Part shown: piece by piece, positions 6,874 through 14,706 of the stretch
Position numbering within the stretch: position 1 is the stretch's first letter
Layout: every line of letters begins with the position of its first letter
DNA from: Verrucomicrobiota bacterium
GTDB taxonomy: Bacteria; Verrucomicrobiota; Verrucomicrobiia; Opitutales; Opitutaceae
DNA length: 24,636 bases
NCBI GenBank assembly: GCA_023430565.1
Contig: JAEZAD010000198.1
Location: forward strand, 1 to 24,636
Direction: 5' to 3'
Translations under genes and position numbers: made by a program
The notes under the pieces: generated by a model
Database searches by the model: none
Seen by the model: the letters and a program-made list of their open reading frames with translations, nothing else
What the model was told of the DNA's origin: nothing

Positions 6874-7800
6874 TCAGCGGCCGGTGACGGTGACCGGGAT
6901 CGTCACCTCGCCGGAGCCATAGCCTTTGAGGAAGAGGCTGCCGTTGCCGGGCTGACCGCCCTGGACGTTGACGGTGATCGTGTTCTGGTCCTGGGGCACG
7001 ATGACTTCGGGCATGATGACACTGTCAGGAATGTCGGTCGTGACATCGAGAAGGAGTCCGCCGGGGGGCGCGACGTTCGGCACGGTGAACGTGACGGATT
7101 GCGATTCGCCGGTGCGGAGGGTGAGCGAGGTCGGGGAAATGGTGACGCTCGCGGCGTCGACCCGGAAGGTGCCGACGGGCGAATTGCCCGAGGGGCTGTT
7201 GAGGGTGACGCGATAGTTTTGACCGGGGCTGAGCGCGGGAACGAAAAAGCTGATGGCGTTGGGCGATTCGAAGACGGTGCGCGCGGGCGTGTTGTCGAAA
7301 TAAACGGCGTCCTGCGGCGTGAACCCGCGGCCGAGGATGCTGATGCGTGAACCGACGGGGCCGCGATTGACTTCGAGGGAGAGCACGTAGCGCCGGACGA
7401 CGCTGGCGTGGGTGATGCCGGTGTAGGCCTGGCCGTTGTTGAGCTGGCCCTCGCCGCCCTTGATCTTGTAATCGACGAGGAAGTAGTAGGCGAGCTGGTC
7501 GCGGCCGGGCGGGAGCTGGTAGTCGAATTCGTAGAGGTTTTCGCCGAGGGGGCTCCTGGTCATCGCGTGGTTCTGGCCGTCGATGACGATCTTGGGCTCG
7601 ATGGACTCCGGCGGGATGGCGGAAGTCTTGGGCGTCGCTCGCAGGGTCAACGTGTAGATCTGCGATGGGTTTTCGGGGAGCGAGCCGGGCGTGAGGTTCG
7701 ACAGAACCATCGACTGGCAGCCGGAAAAGAGAAGCGCGCTGAGGGCGAGGCCGAGCCCGAGAAGGAATTTTCTCGCGGGAAAAATACGGTTGGTATGCAT
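6874..7800 (-). CDS. IPT/TIG-domain lipoprotein
   Basis: The 308-residue protein has a lipoprotein signal peptide with lipobox LFSGC (C28). Residues about 35-135 form a beta-rich region with YEFDYQLPPGRDQLAYYFLV, resembling an Ig-like or early-set fold. Residues about 143-215 look like an IPT/TIG domain: NRGPVGSRISILGRGFTPQD, then VYFDNTPA, FFVPAL, and a closing SPSGNSPVGTFRV. The C-terminal 215-308 region is another beta domain (TISPTSLTLRTGESQSVTF). It is probably an outer-membrane or periplasmic lipoprotein with an adhesive or scaffolding role; no catalytic motif is visible. It is divergent from hemW with only 45 bp between the two starts. Confidence 0.8.
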   Translation of the reverse strand: MHTNRIFPARKFLLGLGLALSALLFSGCQSMVLSNLTPGSLPENPSQIYTLTLRATPKTSAIPPESIEPKIVIDGQNHAMTRSPLGENLYEFDYQLPPGRDQLAYYFLVDYKIKGGEGQLNNGQAYTGITHASVVRRYVLSLEVNRGPVGSRISILGRGFTPQDAVYFDNTPARTVFESPNAISFFVPALSPGQNYRVTLNSPSGNSPVGTFRVDAASVTISPTSLTLRTGESQSVTFTVPNVAPPGGLLLDVTTDIPDSVIMPEVIVPQDQNTITVNVQGGQPGNGSLFLKGYGSGEVTIPVTVTGR

Positions 7801-7845
7801 TGCGAAATTGAGCGTGAGAAACGGGCGGACCGAGTCGGGTTAGTA

Positions 7846-9033
7846 ATGAGTCACATCGCATCAGAGCAAGACAAAGCTGCGACGGCCAAACCGTTGGGAC
7901 TCTACGTGCACGTGCCGTTCTGCGCTTCGACCTGCGACTTCTGCGCGTTCTATCAAACCAAGCCGACCGCGCAGGGTGTGCAAAGGTTCCTCGACGGTGT
8001 CGCGAGCGAGGCGGAACTTGTGAATTGGGGGCGCCCGGTGACGACGGTGTTTTGGGGCGGCGGCACGCCGGGGTTGCTGTCGGCGCGGGATTTGGGGCGG
8101 TTGGCGGAATCGATTCGTGTGCGATTCGGTGCCGAGCCGGCGGAATGGACGGTGGAGATGGCGCCGGGGTCGGTGACGAAGGAGCGGCTGGCGGCGTTGA
8201 AGGACGCGGGGGTGACGCGGATTTCGATGGGGGCGCAGAGTTTTCAGCCGGCGTTGCTGGACGGGCTGGGGCGGCAGCATTCGCGCGAGCAGATTTTTCG
8301 GGCGTATGACCGCGTGCGCGCGGCGGGTTTCGCGAGCGTGAACCTCGATCTGATGTTTGCACTGCCGGGACAGACGGAGGCGGAGTGGCTGGCGGATTTG
8401 CGCGAAGCGGTGGCCCTCGAGCCGGACCATTTGTCGACGTATTGCCTTACCTTCGAGGAGGACACCGCGCTGTGGGTGAAACTTTCGCAAGGACGGGTGA
8501 AGCTCGACGTCGAGCACGAGGCGAGGCTCTACGAGACGACGTGGGCGCGGCTGGCGGAGGCGGGTTATGCGCAATACGAAGTGTCGAACTTCGCGCGGCC
8601 GGGGCACGCGTGTCTCCATAATTTGAACACGTGGCGGATGCACGAGTGGGTCGGACTCGGGCCGTCGGCGGCGTCGCAGCAGGCGGAGCGGCGGGGGGGG
8701 AATGTGGCGGATCTCGATCAATGGCTGGAGCATGTGGCGAGCGGGCGGCGGGTGACGGAGGATGCGGTGGAGTTGACGCCGGAGTTGCTGGCGGAGGATG
8801 CGATGATTTTCGGGTTGCGGATGAATGCGGGCGTGAACGTGCGCGAGTGGCGCGAGCGGGCGCCGGCGGCGCCGTGGAGCGAAGTGGAGCGCGTGGTGGC
8901 GCAGTTGGTGGAGGAAGGGCTGGCGCGGAGAGCAGGCGACGTGGTGCAGTTGACGAACCGGGGGCGATTGCTGGCGGACTCGGTGGGGACGGAAGTGATG
9001 TCGGCGTTCGAGGCGAAAGAGGTTTCGGCATGA
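7846..9033 (+). CDS. hemW: HemW-type radical SAM protein (heme chaperone)
   Basis: The 395-residue protein starts at ATG 7846. It has the radical-SAM cluster motif C26-x3-C30-x2-C33 within VHVPFCASTCDFCAF, then VFWGGGTPGLLS, VTRISMGAQSF, FASVNLDLMFALPGQT and the HemW C-terminal HTH-like end LTNRGRLLADSV. The family was long called oxygen-independent coproporphyrinogen III oxidase. HemW lacks the additional cysteine after the third cluster Cys of HemN and acts as a heme-binding chaperone; position 34 here is Ala, as expected for HemW. It heads a four-gene operon: its TGA overlaps the ATG of the next gene by 4 bp. An open frame extends upstream but has no family similarity. Confidence 0.92.
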   Translation: MSHIASEQDKAATAKPLGLYVHVPFCASTCDFCAFYQTKPTAQGVQRFLDGVASEAELVNWGRPVTTVFWGGGTPGLLSARDLGRLAESIRVRFGAEPAEWTVEMAPGSVTKERLAALKDAGVTRISMGAQSFQPALLDGLGRQHSREQIFRAYDRVRAAGFASVNLDLMFALPGQTEAEWLADLREAVALEPDHLSTYCLTFEEDTALWVKLSQGRVKLDVEHEARLYETTWARLAEAGYAQYEVSNFARPGHACLHNLNTWRMHEWVGLGPSAASQQAERRGGNVADLDQWLEHVASGRRVTEDAVELTPELLAEDAMIFGLRMNAGVNVREWRERAPAAPWSEVERVVAQLVEEGLARRAGDVVQLTNRGRLLADSVGTEVMSAFEAKEVSA

Positions 9034-9923
9034 ACAGGATGATCGCGGTTTTACTGATGGGCGCGGCGCTGGCGCGTGGCGAAGGGGCGCTGGTGATGCA
9101 GACGGATTTTGGCACAAAGGACGGCGCGGTGGCGGCGATGAAAGGCGTGGCGGTGGGGGTGAGTCCGCGGCTGGCGATCCACGATTTGAGCCACGAGAAC
9201 ACGCCCTTCGACGTGTGGGAGGCGGCGTATCGGTTGAAGCAGACGGCGGGGTATTGGCCGGCGGGGACGGTATTCGTGTCGGTGATCGATCCCGGCGTGG
9301 GCACGGAGCGGAAATCGGTCGTGTTGAAAACGAAGAGCGGGCATTTCTTCGTGGGGCCGGACAATGGCACGTGGACGCTGGTGGCGGAGGAACTCGGGAT
9401 CGAGGCGGTGCGCGAAATCGACGAGGCGAGAAACCGGCGAAAGGACTCGGAGAAGTCCTACACGTTTCACGGGCGCGACGTGTATGCCTACACGGGGGCG
9501 CGGCTGGCGGCGGGCGTGGTGACCTTCGAGGAGGTGGGGCCGGTGTTGGAGGCGAAGGTGGTGGCGCTCGCGCATGAGAAGGCGCGGCGCGAGGGGGCGG
9601 CGTTGATCGGCACGATTCCGTATCTGGATTTTCAATTCGGCAACGTGTGGACCAATCTCGGGGAGACACTTTTTGCGGAGCTCGGCGTGCAGCCGGGCGA
9701 GCGGCTGCGGGTGACGATCCGGCGCGGGAGCGAGACGGTTTACGAAGGCGAGATGCCGTTTGCGCGGACGTTTGGGGATGTGCCGGAGGGTGAGCCGCTG
9801 GTGTATCTGAACAGCCTCTTGAATGTGTCGTTGGCGTTGAACATGGGGAATTTCGCGGAGCGACACGGAATCGGCTATGGCGCGGAGTGGAACGTGCGCG
9901 TGGAGAAAGCGGCGACGAAATGA
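9030..9923 (+). CDS. Secreted SAM-hydroxide adenosyltransferase (DUF62 family)
   Basis: The 297-residue product begins with a signal peptide-like N-terminus (MNRMIAVLLMGAALARG). It then shows the DUF62/SAM hydrolase family: VMQTDFGTKDGAVAAMKG (22-39), HDLSHEN (51-57), FVSVIDPGVGTERKSV (82-97), FVGPDNGTW (107-115), FHGRDVYAY (146-154) and a C-terminal beta domain. Known members hydrolyse S-adenosylmethionine to adenosine and methionine, and relatives use halide as the nucleophile. The D-R-H type residues appear kept. Export is odd, because SAM is cytosolic. ATG 9030 overlaps hemW by 4 bp and the 3' end overlaps the next ATG by 4 bp, indicating translational coupling. Confidence 0.88.
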   Translation: MNRMIAVLLMGAALARGEGALVMQTDFGTKDGAVAAMKGVAVGVSPRLAIHDLSHENTPFDVWEAAYRLKQTAGYWPAGTVFVSVIDPGVGTERKSVVLKTKSGHFFVGPDNGTWTLVAEELGIEAVREIDEARNRRKDSEKSYTFHGRDVYAYTGARLAAGVVTFEEVGPVLEAKVVALAHEKARREGAALIGTIPYLDFQFGNVWTNLGETLFAELGVQPGERLRVTIRRGSETVYEGEMPFARTFGDVPEGEPLVYLNSLLNVSLALNMGNFAERHGIGYGAEWNVRVEKAATK

Positions 9924-10393
9924 TCGGGCGCGCGGTGGCATTGATCGCGCTGCTGGCGGCGGGGTGTCAGGCGCCGCGCGTGGCGGTGGGGCCGGCGGCG
10001 GTGCCGCGGTTTTATCTGGAAGCGCCGGCGGATGGGGCAACGCGGGTGGTGTTGCCGGTGAGCGAGGTGGAACTGGCGATCGAGCCGAAGCCGGTGCTGA
10101 CGGAACATGATTTCGCCACGGTGGAGCTCACGGAATTGGAGCTGGGAAAGGCCGTGACGTTTGGGCTGACGCCGATGGCGAGCCGCGATCTTTACCGGCT
10201 GACGGCGGCGAATCAGGGGCGGCGATTGGTGTTGGTGGTCGAAGGCGAGGCGGTGGGGGCGCGGCCGATCGAAGCGCCGATCGAGGACGGTATGTTGGCG
10301 GTGTTTATCGAATTGCCGGACGAGGAATTGCCGGAGCTGGTGCGACGGTTGGAGCGGATGGCGCTGAACGTGCGGGAGGCGAGAAAACGATGA
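9920..10393 (+). CDS. Small lipoprotein with SecD P1-head-like domain
   Basis: The 157-residue protein starts at ATG 9920, within the ATGA overlap. It has a short lipoprotein signal ending in LLAAGC (Cys16). Residues about 45-150 resemble the periplasmic P1 head of SecD/SecDF: VLTEHDFATVEL, then KAVTFGLTPMASRDLYRLTA, NQGRRLVLVVEGEAVGARPI, and a gain-like IEDGMLAVFIELPDEELPEL segment. In SecD this domain aids release of translocated proteins; here no membrane-pore part is present. It sits between a secreted SAM hydrolase and an M23 peptidase and may help an envelope process. Domain assignment is by motif resemblance. Confidence 0.72.
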   Translation: MIGRAVALIALLAAGCQAPRVAVGPAAVPRFYLEAPADGATRVVLPVSEVELAIEPKPVLTEHDFATVELTELELGKAVTFGLTPMASRDLYRLTAANQGRRLVLVVEGEAVGARPIEAPIEDGMLAVFIELPDEELPELVRRLERMALNVREARKR

Positions 10394-11412
10394 GAAGCGG
10401 ACGAAAAATTTGGATCGTCGCGACGATGTTCGCGTGCGTGGCGCAGGCGATGGCGGCGGCGCGGGTGGAGATCGTGTGGCCGACGCCGAGCAAGGCGTGG
10501 GAGGCGCGGCGGGCGCCGAGCGAGTATTTGCAGCACGCGGGTTCGGGCGATCCGGCGTCGGGCGGTTTTGGCGGCGTGCGGAGCAGCGGGACGCAGTTTC
10601 ACGAAGGCGTGGACATCAAACCGGTGGGGCGCGACCGGCAGGGCGCGCCGACCGATGCGGTGTTCGCGGCGATGGACGGGGTGGTGCGGCACGTGAGCCG
10701 GGTGGCGGGGAAGAGCAGCTACGGGCGGTATGTCGTGGTCGAGCATCCGGACGTGTCGCCCGCGGTGTATACGCTTTACGCGCATCTGGCGCGGATCGAG
10801 GACGCGGTGCGGCCGGGGGCGCGGGTGGCGCGGGGGCAGACGATCGGACTGATGGGGCACAGTTCCGGGGGCTACATGATTCCGAAGGAGCGGGCGCACT
10901 TGCACTTCGAGATCGGACTGGCGGCGACGACGGAGTTTCAGGCGTGGTATGACGCGCGGAAATTCGGCAGCAAGAACGACCACGGGATGTGGAACGGGAT
11001 GAACCTGATGGGCATCGATCCGATCGATTTCATGGACCGGTGGCGTGCGGGAAGCGTGGATACGTTCGACGATTATTTCGCGGCGATGGAAACGGCGGCG
11101 ACGGTGCGCATCGCCACGCGGGGCGTGCCGGATTTCGTGCGGCGGTATCCGTCGCTCGTGACGAAGCCGATGCCGATGATCGTGAACGGGTGGGAGATCG
11201 AGTTCAACTGGAGCGGGATTCCGTTTCGCTGGACGCCATTGACGGCGGAGCAGGCGAAAGGTCTGGAGATGAACCGGCCGGTGGTGATGGACGCGAATCC
11301 GGAGGTCGAGCGGCGGGATCGGAGCAAGACGCTGGCGGTGAAGGTGCGCGGGCAGTGGCGGGCGGCGTCGGACCTGCAGTGGGTGCTGCAGCAGTTGTTC
11401 GGGGTCAGATGA
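10390..11412 (+). CDS. Secreted M23 (LytM-type) metallopeptidase
   Basis: The 340-residue protein has a signal peptide (about 1-23, cleavage after AMA or MAA). Residues 65-180 hold an M23 domain: FHEGVDI with zinc ligands H71 and D75, VFAAMDGVVR, VVVEHP, LYAHL (H132), GQTIGLMGHSSGG and AHLHFEI with H170 and H172. All four histidines and the Asp are kept, so it is likely an active peptidoglycan endopeptidase rather than a degenerate EnvC-type activator. The C-terminal 180-340 region is unassigned and may guide substrate or partner binding. It is the last gene of the hemW operon, its start overlapping the upstream stop by ATGA. Confidence 0.92.
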   Translation: MRSGRKIWIVATMFACVAQAMAAARVEIVWPTPSKAWEARRAPSEYLQHAGSGDPASGGFGGVRSSGTQFHEGVDIKPVGRDRQGAPTDAVFAAMDGVVRHVSRVAGKSSYGRYVVVEHPDVSPAVYTLYAHLARIEDAVRPGARVARGQTIGLMGHSSGGYMIPKERAHLHFEIGLAATTEFQAWYDARKFGSKNDHGMWNGMNLMGIDPIDFMDRWRAGSVDTFDDYFAAMETAATVRIATRGVPDFVRRYPSLVTKPMPMIVNGWEIEFNWSGIPFRWTPLTAEQAKGLEMNRPVVMDANPEVERRDRSKTLAVKVRGQWRAASDLQWVLQQLFGVR

Positions 11413-11444
11413 ATCGACCGTCGCGGCCTGAACCGGGTGCAAGG

Positions 11445-11470
11445 GTAGCGCCCGCGAGCGGGCGGCCTAC
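11445..11470. repeat. GC palindrome between convergent M23 and TPR genes
   Basis: CGCCCGC (11449-11455) pairs with GCGGGCG (11458-11464) around GA. GTAG (11445-11448) and CTAC (11467-11470) extend it with a 2-nt bulge. The following CGGCGG repeats the end of the 162-192 palindrome. There is no T-tract. It may still block read-through between the two convergent units. Confidence 0.5.
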
Positions 11471-11485
11471 GGCGGCAGAGCGAGC

Positions 11486-11854
11486 TCAGCTCTGGGGTTT
11501 GAGCTGGTCGAGGAGCGCGATGAACCCGGGATGGTTTTTGAGGCCGTCGAGATCGGGGTCCTGCTGCATCCAGTCGAAGTCGCGGTAACCGAGTTCGACG
11601 GCCTGACGCAGGGAGCGCAGCGCGGCGGCCTTGCGTTTCACGAGGGCGAGGCTGCAGGCGAGGTTGTAGTGCGCGGTGGCGTTCGAGGGGAGGAGGCGGA
11701 CGAGGCGGCGGTCCATGCGCAGGCCGTCGACGATGCGGCCGTGCTTCGTGTAGAGGCCGCCGAGGATCTCGACCACGTCGGTGTAGGACGGGTTGCGTTT
11801 GAGGACCGTCTCGAAGAAGCCGATTTCGAATTCGTGATCGTGGGCGCGGGACAT
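11486..11854 (-). CDS. Small TPR-repeat protein
   Basis: The 122-residue protein starts at ATG 11854. It has two TPR-like helical hairpins: NPSYTDVVEILGGLYTKHGR (20-39) and ATAHYNLACSLALVKRKAAA (59-78). It ends with the group's YRDFDWMQQDPDLDGLKNHP followed by GFIALL. It is a cytoplasmic protein-protein interaction module with no enzyme motif. It follows fur after only 8 bp and is surely cotranscribed. The partner is unknown. Confidence 0.82.
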   Translation of the reverse strand: MSRAHDHEFEIGFFETVLKRNPSYTDVVEILGGLYTKHGRIVDGLRMDRRLVRLLPSNATAHYNLACSLALVKRKAAALRSLRQAVELGYRDFDWMQQDPDLDGLKNHPGFIALLDQLKPQS

Positions 11855-11862
11855 GGGCGCGA

Positions 11863-12327
11863 TCAACTGCGGCGCGGACAGGTGCCGGTGAGCCGGAGGG
11901 AATCGCAGTGCGCGCTCACCTGCAGGCGTTGGGAGACCGGGGTGAGGCCGAGCTTCGAGGAGACGGTGTTGCCATACCAGCTCATGAACGGGGCGCTGAT
12001 CTCGAAGATCTTGTCGCAGTCGAGACAAACGACCTGGGCGACCTGGTTGCTGCTGCCCTCTTCGCTGGGGTGATAGAATTTTTCGCCGGAGCCGATGTCG
12101 ACTTCGCGCAGGAGCGCGCTCTCGGTCATGATCGGGAGGGTGCGATAGACGGTGGCGCGGGACACGGAGTCGTCGATGTCGCGCGCGTAATCGAGAAGTT
12201 GCTCGGCGGTAAAATGTTCCTTTTGCGCGAGGGCAGCGTCGAAGATCGCGAGCCGCTGATTGGTGACGCGCAGGCCTTTTTGGGTGAGAAATTTTCTGAA
12301 CTTTTCGCGCGCAGCGGGGATGTTCAC
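11863..12327 (-). CDS. fur: Fur-family transcriptional regulator
   Basis: The 154-residue regulator is read from GTG 12327 (VNIPAAREKFRKF); GTG 12336 is an alternative and no ATG exists in frame. The N-terminal winged helix has KGLRVTNQRLAIFDA and the recognition helix VSRATVYRTL (55-64). H38 and E42 of the HFTAEQ segment are present. The dimerization domain has the zinc CxxC (C101, C104 in VVCLDCDKIFEI) and C150 near the end, but the second C-terminal Cys is missing. The usual HHDH just before CxxC is QVAQ (95-98), so canonical sensing His residues are lost. A perfect TTGACA (minus strand, 12362-12357) lies upstream without a good -10. It forms an operon with the TPR gene. Confidence 0.9.
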   Translation of the reverse strand: MNIPAAREKFRKFLTQKGLRVTNQRLAIFDAALAQKEHFTAEQLLDYARDIDDSVSRATVYRTLPIMTESALLREVDIGSGEKFYHPSEEGSSNQVAQVVCLDCDKIFEISAPFMSWYGNTVSSKLGLTPVSQRLQVSAHCDSLRLTGTCPRRS

Positions 12328-12459
12328 GAGGCGCACTGTTGTCGCGGGAAAAGGGGTGTCAACGCGTTCGTGGGAGAGACGACGGGAACGAAGCTGGAAC
12401 GAGGAACACGCGGTGGGAAGCGTGTTGCGTCGCGGGAATTTGCGCGGCGTGATCGCGGC

Positions 12460-14697
12460 ATGATCGTCGGCGTTCACCCGCTCGCGGGGTTCGACAAGCT
12501 GCTGCATTATCGCGTGCCCGAGCACCTCAGCGATGATGTCGTGGAAGGCTCGCTCGTGCGGGTGCCGGTGGTGCGGGCGATGAAGCTGGGGATCGTGGGC
12601 GAGCTTGGTGCGCCGAAGGATTTTCCAGTGGAGAAACTGAAACCCATCGCGCAGGTGCTGCATCCGTTTCCGGCGCTGCCGCCGGACCTGCTGAAGCTGG
12701 CCCGGTGGATGGCCGCGTATTACGCGTGCGGGGTGGACAGCGTGATCGAAGCGATGCTGCCGGCGGCGGTGCGGAATGGCGCGACGGTGAAGCACGAAAA
12801 ATCGCTGGTGGTGGCGCAGACGTTGAGTGCGGAGGAGCTGGCGGCGCTGGAGAAACGGGCGCCGCAGCAGGCGAAGTTGTATCGGTTTTTGGTGCAGCAG
12901 TTTCGTCCGCAGCGAAAAGGGCTGGTGTTGAGCCGGCTGGGTGTGGCGGCGCCCACGGCGGCGGCGCTGGTGAAGCGCGGGGTGTTGCGCGAGGAGGTGC
13001 GGCGGGTGGAGCGGGTGGCGTATGGCGACGACTTTGCGGCGGGCGAACTGGTCGCGGCGCAGCCGCATGCGCTGAATCCGGAGCAGGCGGCGGCGGTGGC
13101 GGGGATGGATGCGAGTCTGGCGGAGAATAAATTTGGCGTGACGCTGCTGCATGGCGTGACGGGCTCGGGGAAGACGGAGGTGTATTTGCGCGCGATCGAC
13201 ACGGCGTTGAAGGCGGGCGGCGGGGTGGTGTTTCTCGTGCCGGAGGTGGCGCTGACGCCGCAGACGGTGGCGCGGTTGCGGTCGCGGCTGGAGGCGATCG
13301 CGCCGGGGCATCGTTGCGTGGTGTGGCACAGCCATCTGAGCGAAGGCGAGCGGTTCGACGGGTGGCTGGCGCTGGCGACCGGGGAGGCGCGCGTGGTGGT
13401 GGGGGCGCGGTCGGCGGTGTTCGCTCCGATGGCGAATTTGCGACTGATCGTGGTCGATGAGGAGCACGAGCCGGCTTACAAGCAGGACGAGACGCCGCGT
13501 TATCACGGGCGCGACGTGGCGGTAATGCGGGCGAAGTTGAACGGGGCGGTGTGTCTGCTGGGATCGGCGACGCCATCGCTGGAGAGCTTCGTGAATGTCG
13601 AGGCGGGGAAATACCGGCTGCTGCAACTCACGCAGCGTGTCGACGCGCGGCAGTTGCCCAAGATCGAGATCGTGGATTTACGGATTGAGGCGATGCGGCA
13701 GCGGTCGTTTACGACGTTGTCGCGGAAGCTCGTCGATGGGATGCAGGCGCGATTCGAACGGCGGGAACAGACGATCCTGTTCATCAACCGGCGCGGGTAT
13801 TCATCGTCGATGCTCTGCACGAAATGCGGGCACGTGGAGGAGTGCACGCACTGCAGCATCACGATGACGTATCACCGGGCGGACGAAATGCTGCGGTGTC
13901 ATCTGTGCGGGGACCAGCGGCCGGCGCCGGCGCGGTGTCCGAAGTGCGGGGCGCCGGACATCCGGTGGCGCGGGCTTGGCACGCAGCGGGTGGAGGAGGC
14001 GGTGCGGCGGGTGCTGCCGAAGGCGCGCATCGAGCGGATGGATACGGATGCGATGTCGAAGAAGAACCGGTTTCGCGAAGTGCTGGCGCAGTTTCGCGCG
14101 GGGAAGATCGATGTGCTGGTGGGGACGCAGATGATCGGGAAGGGGCTGGATTTTCCGAATGTGACGCTGGTCGGGCTGGTGGACGCGGACATGTCGATGC
14201 ACATCCCGGATTTTCGCGCGAACGAGCGGACGTTTCAGCTCTTGGTGCAGGTGGCGGGTCGGGCCGGACGGGGCGACCGGGCGGGGGAGGTGATCGTGCA
14301 GACCTTCACGCCGCAGGCGGAGCCGATCCAGTTTTCACGGCAGGCGGATTTCGCGGGGTTTGCGGCGGCGGAGCTCGCGATCCGGAAGGCGTATCATTAT
14401 CCGCCTTACCGGCATCTCATTCATCACGTGTTTCGCGGGCCGAATCCGGACAAGTTGAAATTCTTCGCGGAGCAGTGGGCTCGGCTGGTGGAGAAGGAGG
14501 TGGGCGACCGGGTGGAGTTGAAGGGGCCGTCGCCGTCGCCGATCGAGAAGATCAAGGACGAGTATCGGTGGCAGCTCTGGTATTTCACCAACGGCGTGAC
14601 GAAAGTCGTGCCGGAGCTGATGCGACTGAGGGCGGAGTTCGCGTGGCCGGACGACGTGACGCAGGTGATCGACGTCGATCCGGTGAGTCTGATGTAG
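12460..14697 (+). CDS. priA: Primosomal protein N', replication restart helicase
   Basis: The 745-residue 3'-to-5' helicase restarts stalled replication forks. In order, it has the N-terminal DNA-binding region (FDKLLHYRVPE), a winged-helix part, Walker A GVTGSGKT (232-239), VFLVPEVALTPQ, Walker B DEEH (333-336), LLGSATPSLES, the motif FINRRGYSS (441-449), and eight zinc-cluster cysteines (C453, C456, C462, C465, C480, C483, C493, C496). Then follow VLVGTQMIGKGLDFPNV and QVAGRAGRGDR. ATG 12460 matches the family start; the open frame extends further upstream across fur but only as a shadow. The length is normal. It is divergent from fur and ends 9 bp from the convergent chemoreceptor gene. 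Confidence 0.97.
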   Translation: MIVGVHPLAGFDKLLHYRVPEHLSDDVVEGSLVRVPVVRAMKLGIVGELGAPKDFPVEKLKPIAQVLHPFPALPPDLLKLARWMAAYYACGVDSVIEAMLPAAVRNGATVKHEKSLVVAQTLSAEELAALEKRAPQQAKLYRFLVQQFRPQRKGLVLSRLGVAAPTAAALVKRGVLREEVRRVERVAYGDDFAAGELVAAQPHALNPEQAAAVAGMDASLAENKFGVTLLHGVTGSGKTEVYLRAIDTALKAGGGVVFLVPEVALTPQTVARLRSRLEAIAPGHRCVVWHSHLSEGERFDGWLALATGEARVVVGARSAVFAPMANLRLIVVDEEHEPAYKQDETPRYHGRDVAVMRAKLNGAVCLLGSATPSLESFVNVEAGKYRLLQLTQRVDARQLPKIEIVDLRIEAMRQRSFTTLSRKLVDGMQARFERREQTILFINRRGYSSSMLCTKCGHVEECTHCSITMTYHRADEMLRCHLCGDQRPAPARCPKCGAPDIRWRGLGTQRVEEAVRRVLPKARIERMDTDAMSKKNRFREVLAQFRAGKIDVLVGTQMIGKGLDFPNVTLVGLVDADMSMHIPDFRANERTFQLLVQVAGRAGRGDRAGEVIVQTFTPQAEPIQFSRQADFAGFAAAELAIRKAYHYPPYRHLIHHVFRGPNPDKLKFFAEQWARLVEKEVGDRVELKGPSPSPIEKIKDEYRWQLWYFTNGVTKVVPELMRLRAEFAWPDDVTQVIDVDPVSLM

Positions 14698-14706
14698 CGG
14701 GGGGGC

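Noticed and set aside
7801..7845. Overlapping divergent promoters between the lipoprotein gene and hemW
   Set aside because: A TTGCTC-18-TACTAA pair on the minus strand is only a three-of-six match at each box; too weak to call.
11409..11588. ATGA-coupled short ORF after the M23 gene
   Set aside because: The ATG overlaps the M23 stop, but the product is low-complexity, crosses a palindrome and lies antisense to the TPR gene.
12337..12459. Promoter for fur based on a perfect TTGACA
   Set aside because: No acceptable -10 element occurs at 15-18 bp, so it is noted in the fur entry but not called as a promoter.
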